A stretch of DNA of 64,000 bases from Apostichopus japonicus (taxonomy: Eukaryota > Echinodermata > Holothuroidea > Aspidochirotida > Stichopodidae): positions 1,748,501-1,812,500 of the forward strand of contig NC_092576.1 in assembly GCF_037975245.1 (NCBI RefSeq), written 5' to 3'. Both the position numbers and the translations under genes were made by a program. The notes beneath the pieces were generated by a model. The model did not search any database. It was given only the letters and a program-made list of their open reading frames with translations, and was not told where the DNA came from. Below, piece after piece: positions 59,291 through 64,000 of this stretch. How positions within the stretch are numbered: position 1 is the stretch's first letter; the number at the start of each line of letters is the position of its first letter.

Positions 59291-61873
59291 TGACGCTTGG
59301 CTTGTGTACACGATATCTCAATAAGGAAATGATGTATCATGATCAAACTTGTTGGGTGGATAGCCCATAGTAAGAGGAAGATCCCTATTGTTTTTGGTGC
59401 CCGCAAAGGTCACCAAAGGTCAGTTAGATGCCAAAAACCAATTTATTAAAAACAGCAATAACTCCCATTGACAGGGTCCGACATGGTTGATATTTTGGGT
59501 GTAGTTGTGAATGGGGTAAGGGATCATTTCCAAACAAAACGGTAATGTGATCGAAGGTCAACAAAGGTCAATTAATGATAAAAAACTAGTATTTTTGCGA
59601 TAACTTGAGAACGAAATGTCCGTTAGGGTTGGGAGTTGCTTCAATGTTATCCAATTGTCGACCCGCATCTGGGTGACCCTTGACCTCAATTTGACCTCTG
59701 GTGACCTTTACGTGTTTTTGGGGATTTTTACAGTTTTGATGCTATTTTCAGATGTCAAAGGTACCTTCTGATCATAAATGTCAATAGGTTGACCCTGTGT
59801 GACCTTTATGTGCGAAGTTATATGGGGTCAAAGTTTTTCGGTCGGAGTTAGGATGGTTGTACAGACTTGTCGTTTTGTTTTTTGGAATCAGGAGATTAAA
59901 CTACATCTGAAACCAAGGTCAAAAGGTCAAAGGTCACATTAGAAAAAATGTGCTTATTTTGGTAGGAAACAAGCAAAAAAGGAAATGTTTGGTTTTGATG
60001 CCAGATTTGGATATCAAAGGTACCTTCCGATCAAAAATGTCAATTGGTTGACACCCGTGTGACCTTCGTGTGCGAAGTTATACGAGGTCAAAGTTAATTT
60101 TCAGACATTTAATGCAACAACTCCCAGTTCCAAGGTGTAACATGGTTGATATTTTTGGACAAGTTGCAAATGGTAGAGGGGAATATTTTCAAACTTAACG
60201 GTCATGTGATCCGAGGTCACCAAAGGTCAATTAATGTTAAAAAACTAGTATTTTGGGGGTAGAAAATGGGCTAAGAAAAAAATGTTTGAATTTGTATAGT
60301 TTGATGCTCTATTTAGGTCTCATCAATCAAAAATGTCAATAAGTTGACCCAAGGTGACCTTTGTATGTTAAGTAATATGAGGTTAAAGTTAATTTTCAGA
60401 CATTTAGTGTAATAACTCCCAGTGCCAAGGTGTTACACAGTTGATATTTTGAGACAAGTTGCAAATGGTAAAGGGGAATATTTTCAAACTTAACGGTCAT
60501 GTGATCCGAGGTCACCAAAGGTCAATTAATGATAAAAAACTAGTATTTTTGCGATAACTTGAGAAAAAATTGTCCGTTTGGGTTGGGAGTTGCTTCAATG
60601 TAATCTAATTGTCGACCCACATCTGGGAGACCCTTGACCTCAATTTGACCTCTGGTGACCTTTTCGTGTTTTGTGGATTTTTACAGTTTCGATGCTATTT
60701 TCAGATGTCAAAGGTACCTTCTGATCATAAATGTCAATGGGTTGACCCCCGTGTGACCTTCGTGTGCGAAGTTATATGAGGTCAAAGTTAATTTTCAGAC
60801 ATTTAATGCAATATCTCCCAGTTGCAAGGTGTGACAAGGTTGATGTTTTTGGAGTAGTTGCAAATGGTATAGGGGAATATTTTCAAACTTAACGGTCATG
60901 TGGTACAAGGTCACCAAAGGTCAATTAATGATAAAAAACTAGTATTTTTGCGATAACTTGAGAAAAAATTGTCCGTTAGGGTTGGGAGTTGCTTCAATGT
61001 TATCCAATTGTCGACCCGCATCTGGGTGACCCTTGACCTCAATTTGACCTCTGGTGACCTTTTCGTGTTTTGTGGATTTTTACAGTTTCGATGCTATTTT
61101 CAGATGTCAAAGGTACCTTCTGATCATAAATGTCAATGGGTTGACCCCCGTGTGACCTTGGTGTGCGAAGTTATATGAGGTCAAAGTTAATTTTCAGACA
61201 TTTAATGCAATATCTCCCAGTTGCAAGGTGTGACAAGGTTGATATTTTTGGAGTAGTTGCAAATGGTATAGGGGAATATTTTCAAACTTAACGGTCATGT
61301 GGCACAAGGTCACCAAAGGTCAATAAATGATAAAACACTAGTATTTTGGGGGGAGAAAATGGGCAAAGAAAAAATCTTTGTATTTTTACAGTCATGCTCT
61401 ATTTAGGTCTCACCGATCAAAAATGTCAATTGGTTGACCTCCTGGTGACCTTTGTGTGTGAAGTTATGTATACAAGTTGAAAGTTAATTTTTAGACATTT
61501 AATGCAATTAAATCTCAATGCCAAGGTGTGACATGGTTGATATTTTGGGACAAGTTGTGAATGGGGTGGTGGAACATTTTGAAACTTAAAGGTCATGTCA
61601 TCTGAGGTCACCAATGTTATCATATCTGTTGACACGCTTGTAGGTCTCTTATATTTCTTACATTTTCGACGCCATATTAAGATCTCAAAAGTGCCTTTTC
61701 ATCAAAAATCCGATCGTATTTTGTGATCACAAAAGTGTTGGCTACAGTGTTGGTTACTTTACAGGAACATGTAGGACCACAATTACTTGGACTATTTGAG
61801 CCCAATCTTGCTTGATAATATTATGTGTATTGTCATATACCCCAAGCAAGGAACCACAGTGCCCTTGGGCTCT

Positions 61874-61989
61874 TGTTTGAGCGAGTCGTGTTCAAATTCT
61901 TCGATTTCTGTCATCTTTTGGAAAAGCTTGCAGTAGAAATCCGCTTTACTTGTGGTGGAGCAACCTGATACCACATATCGGCTCGGCAT
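61874..61989 (-). pseudogene. THAP-like N-terminal exon fragment
   Basis: On the minus strand an ATG at 61989 opens MPSRYVVSGCSTTSKADFYC and continues to a point where the AGGTCA-array border begins. MPxRxVVxGCSxTS is the usual start of a THAP zinc finger, but the first cysteine of the C2CH set is replaced (Tyr/Val at that place), so metal binding is doubtful. The downstream part is not found, cut off by the array or by an intron. It lies 330 bases inside the right end of the TTAA-flanked element and reads inward, the expected place for a transposase start. Confidence 0.4.
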
Positions 61990-62325
61990 ATTTAACAGTA
62001 ACGAGATAAATTTACGTAAATCAAAACTCCAAACACCAAATCTCAATTACTACGGAGCGCTGCAACAGTGTAATGTTGTGTGTTCTCAGACGTTTAAGAA
62101 TGTAAACATAGCGTCTCGGAGGTGAGCTGAGTTCCTCGACTGACGTCACGCCGCATTACCGTAAATACAACAATTTTTCGAAAGTTTTTATTACCCTCGA
62201 ATTTTTGATCGTTTATTCCTCGAGGATGCAAGCTCCGTTTGACACAAATTGGGTATCATTGGAAAGCTACGAGTATACAGAATACGATGAGAAAGAATTT
62301 TTTTTCCATTTCATAACCTCTTTAA

Positions 62326-64000
62326 AACACTGTGTACACTTACCTGTAACAGTATGTATGTATACTGTAAAGGAACACACTAATGGATGTTGTCACTATG
62401 CTGTAGCCTGTTACTGCCAATCGTACTGTAATGTGTATAATTTGAATTTCAAGATTTTGAGGGGTACAGAATGTGCAGGCCCCCCCCCCCTTTTTTATGT
62501 ATAATTTTTTTATTTTTTCATACACTAGTACATGTACATGCAAAGGAGATTTTTATATGCTAGCACAAGTTGAGATAATATTAAAGGGTTAAATATGTAA
62601 CAGGAGCTTTATTCCTTCGGATTGATCAAACTTGATAACATTATTTATAGAGCTGTATATATAACAGCTGCCCTGTTGTACTAATGGCTACACTAAATGG
62701 TGGTGAATGTACATAAAATTAAAATAAATCTTGCATGCATTTTTTCCTGCCACCCAGAAGAATTCCACGGTCTTTGATTCTTTGCATCACTTTGAATGAA
62801 GCCATGCCATAGACACACTTGGATTTCCGGAACCTAACTAACAGTACAATAGTAATCATAATTACAGGGATTTATTTAACAACAAAATCAGAAACAAGAA
62901 GTAGCTCTGCTCTAGGCGCTTAACAAAACAAATCCATCGCAATCAAAAGAACAAGTAAAGAAATGAGAGTCTTTGGGATATATGTGATGAAAATCACTTG
63001 GTATTCCTCTGTACATAGTTTCTGTGTTAGTAACCACTTAGTCCAGTACTGACAAAGAGTTAATGTTGTAACACACATTGCTTAAGGTTGAGATATAAAC
63101 ATTGCTTTGTTTCATATACTGTAAATAAAGTATGCCTAAATATTGTCTCTGCTTTGTTCAGTTTCTGTTTCGACAGAAATTTTAAAAGATTATGACTTAA
63201 CCGTACAATGACAGTATACCTACCTACATGTACAGTAGGCTAGTCTTTACTTTAACAGGTTAAAGTTGTAAGGCAAGTTTGAAGCAAATTTGATTATTGA
63301 TCGAAAAAGAAAAAAAAATCCTATAGTTTTGTAGGCTAATTAGTTGTTTTTTTCCCCTTTTTTTTGGGAAAATTATATAAATTTTGTTTTTGAAAGTTCT
63401 CTGCTGTGATCTCCGTATGTGCAGTACAGTATATAGTATGTAAGCCAATCTGTATGTACTTACTGTCATTCAACTACCTTCAGTGATGTTTTTGATGTGA
63501 GCAAAGTGTACAGTAAGTGACATTTATGAGAATATATACTGTACAGCAAGCAGTGAACATTGGGAAACCATACTAGACTTAGCTGGACTGACGAAACATG
63601 TTTGGAATGCTGCATTATGATAGGCATAGATTCGTTGAAAGCATTGCGATGACTTACTTATCCACCGCAATGACAACATTGGAAAGTATTTCATAGATTT
63701 TTGCAGATCTATACATACATACTACATAGATTCTCACTGTACCTGAGGTTGTAACCATAGCCAGTCCAGCTGCCTGTTGATTAAACATGAGATGGTGTTT
63801 TCTTGAGGTACAATTGAATTTAACAGCAATTATGAGTGGAGAGTGCATACTGTACATGGTAAATTTAGGTATTCATTATTAGTACTCTTTCTTAAACCAT
63901 ACTGTGCCCCTCTCTCCCCTGCCTCCCATCTATACTCTTTGCTAAAAAAAAAAGCATCACTTTTTGTGGAGGAGTCACTGAACATTGTAGCACCACGTAA
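62326..64000. other. Non-coding DNA to the window end
   Basis: AT-rich, with a C run at 62480-62489, several TACTGTA/ACAGTA phrases and A runs near 63305 and 63942. Probably still intron of the gene starting at 53720. No exon recognised. Confidence 0.4.

Larger units (their letters stand above)
59201..61873. repeat. 2.7-kb array of 295/400-bp units dense in AGGTCA
   Basis: The phrase TTTTCAGACATTTAATGCAA recurs at about 60100, 60395, 60797, 61195 and 61490, giving spacings near 295, 402, 398 and 295. Long units carry an extra block with GTTGGGAGTTGCTTCAATGT and CTCAATTTGACCTCTGGTGA. AGGTCACCAAAGGTCA and TGACCTT phrases occur throughout. The array starts with a hairpin containing GGTTCCTTGC and ends with CAAGCAAGGAACCACAG and CCCTTGGGCTCTTGTTT, so its outer borders share an inverted GGTTCCTTGCTT motif. 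The whole block is probably one mobile or satellite-like unit. No coding capacity. Confidence 0.85.
56700..62321. mobile_element. 5.6-kb TTAA-flanked element, Kolobok-like candidate
   Basis: AGAGGTTATGAAATG at 56700-56714 is matched exactly in reverse complement at 62307-62321, with further similarity inward through an A-run. TTAA lies directly outside both ends (56696-56699 and 62322-62325), the duplication typical of Kolobok and piggyBac elements. Just inside the right end, reading inward on the minus strand, is a THAP-like start, and Kolobok transposases are known to carry THAP domains. The interior also holds the AGGTCA-rich array as a later insertion. A transposase catalytic domain was not recognised. 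Chance pairing of short ends cannot be excluded. Confidence 0.5.

Overview
This window is eukaryotic nuclear DNA from an animal, most likely a marine invertebrate deuterostome such as an echinoderm (inference). Genes are split by spliceosomal GT-AG introns, spacing is large, and the space between genes is full of LTR, Penelope-like, hAT-like, TTAA-type and SINE-like elements. There is no bacterial, phage or CRISPR structure.

Layout. 1-1656 (minus) is the 5' part of a Ty3/gypsy-type retrotransposon with one uninterrupted gag-protease-RT frame that runs off the window edge. 5.9-7.0 kb and 14.6-16.6 kb (plus) hold two paralogous sulfotransferase-like genes with the same 3' exon boundary and phase. 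For the second copy a matching signal-anchor first exon was found. Between and after them lie a 3.2-kb inverted-repeat element (8464-11679) with an orphan conserved exon and a nested MITE, a hAT transposase remnant (12.5 kb), and a dense transposon stack (18.4-24.0 kb). In that stack a 5-bp-TSD element holds an 8-bp-TSD hAT and a Penelope-like element, and the Penelope-like element itself holds another 8-bp-TSD hAT. Each insertion shows its own target duplication.

25.0-38.2 kb (plus) is the best resolved gene: 13 exons in continuous phase, 1308 residues, a SEC14/CRAL-TRIO-like domain, spectrin-like helical repeats, then a long disordered and acidic tail. 38.2-49.1 kb is AT-rich, without recognisable exons, and separates it from a convergent four-exon minus-strand gene (52278 to 49143, 431 residues, unknown family). 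A plus-strand first exon at 53720-53762 starts a gene whose later exons I could not find, so it is head-to-head with the minus gene.

56.7-62.3 kb looks like a 5.6-kb TTAA-flanked element with matching terminal repeats and a degenerate THAP-like exon. It contains a 2.7-kb array of 295/400-bp units unusually dense in AGGTCA half-sites. The last 1.7 kb shows nothing I can name.

The host genes do not obviously form one pathway. The sulfotransferase pair is a local gene-family duplication with Golgi-type topology, and the SEC14-spectrin protein belongs to the cytoplasmic lipid-binding/signalling scaffold class. All coordinates were read by eye; splice sites rest on GT-AG consensus and phase agreement, not on transcripts.
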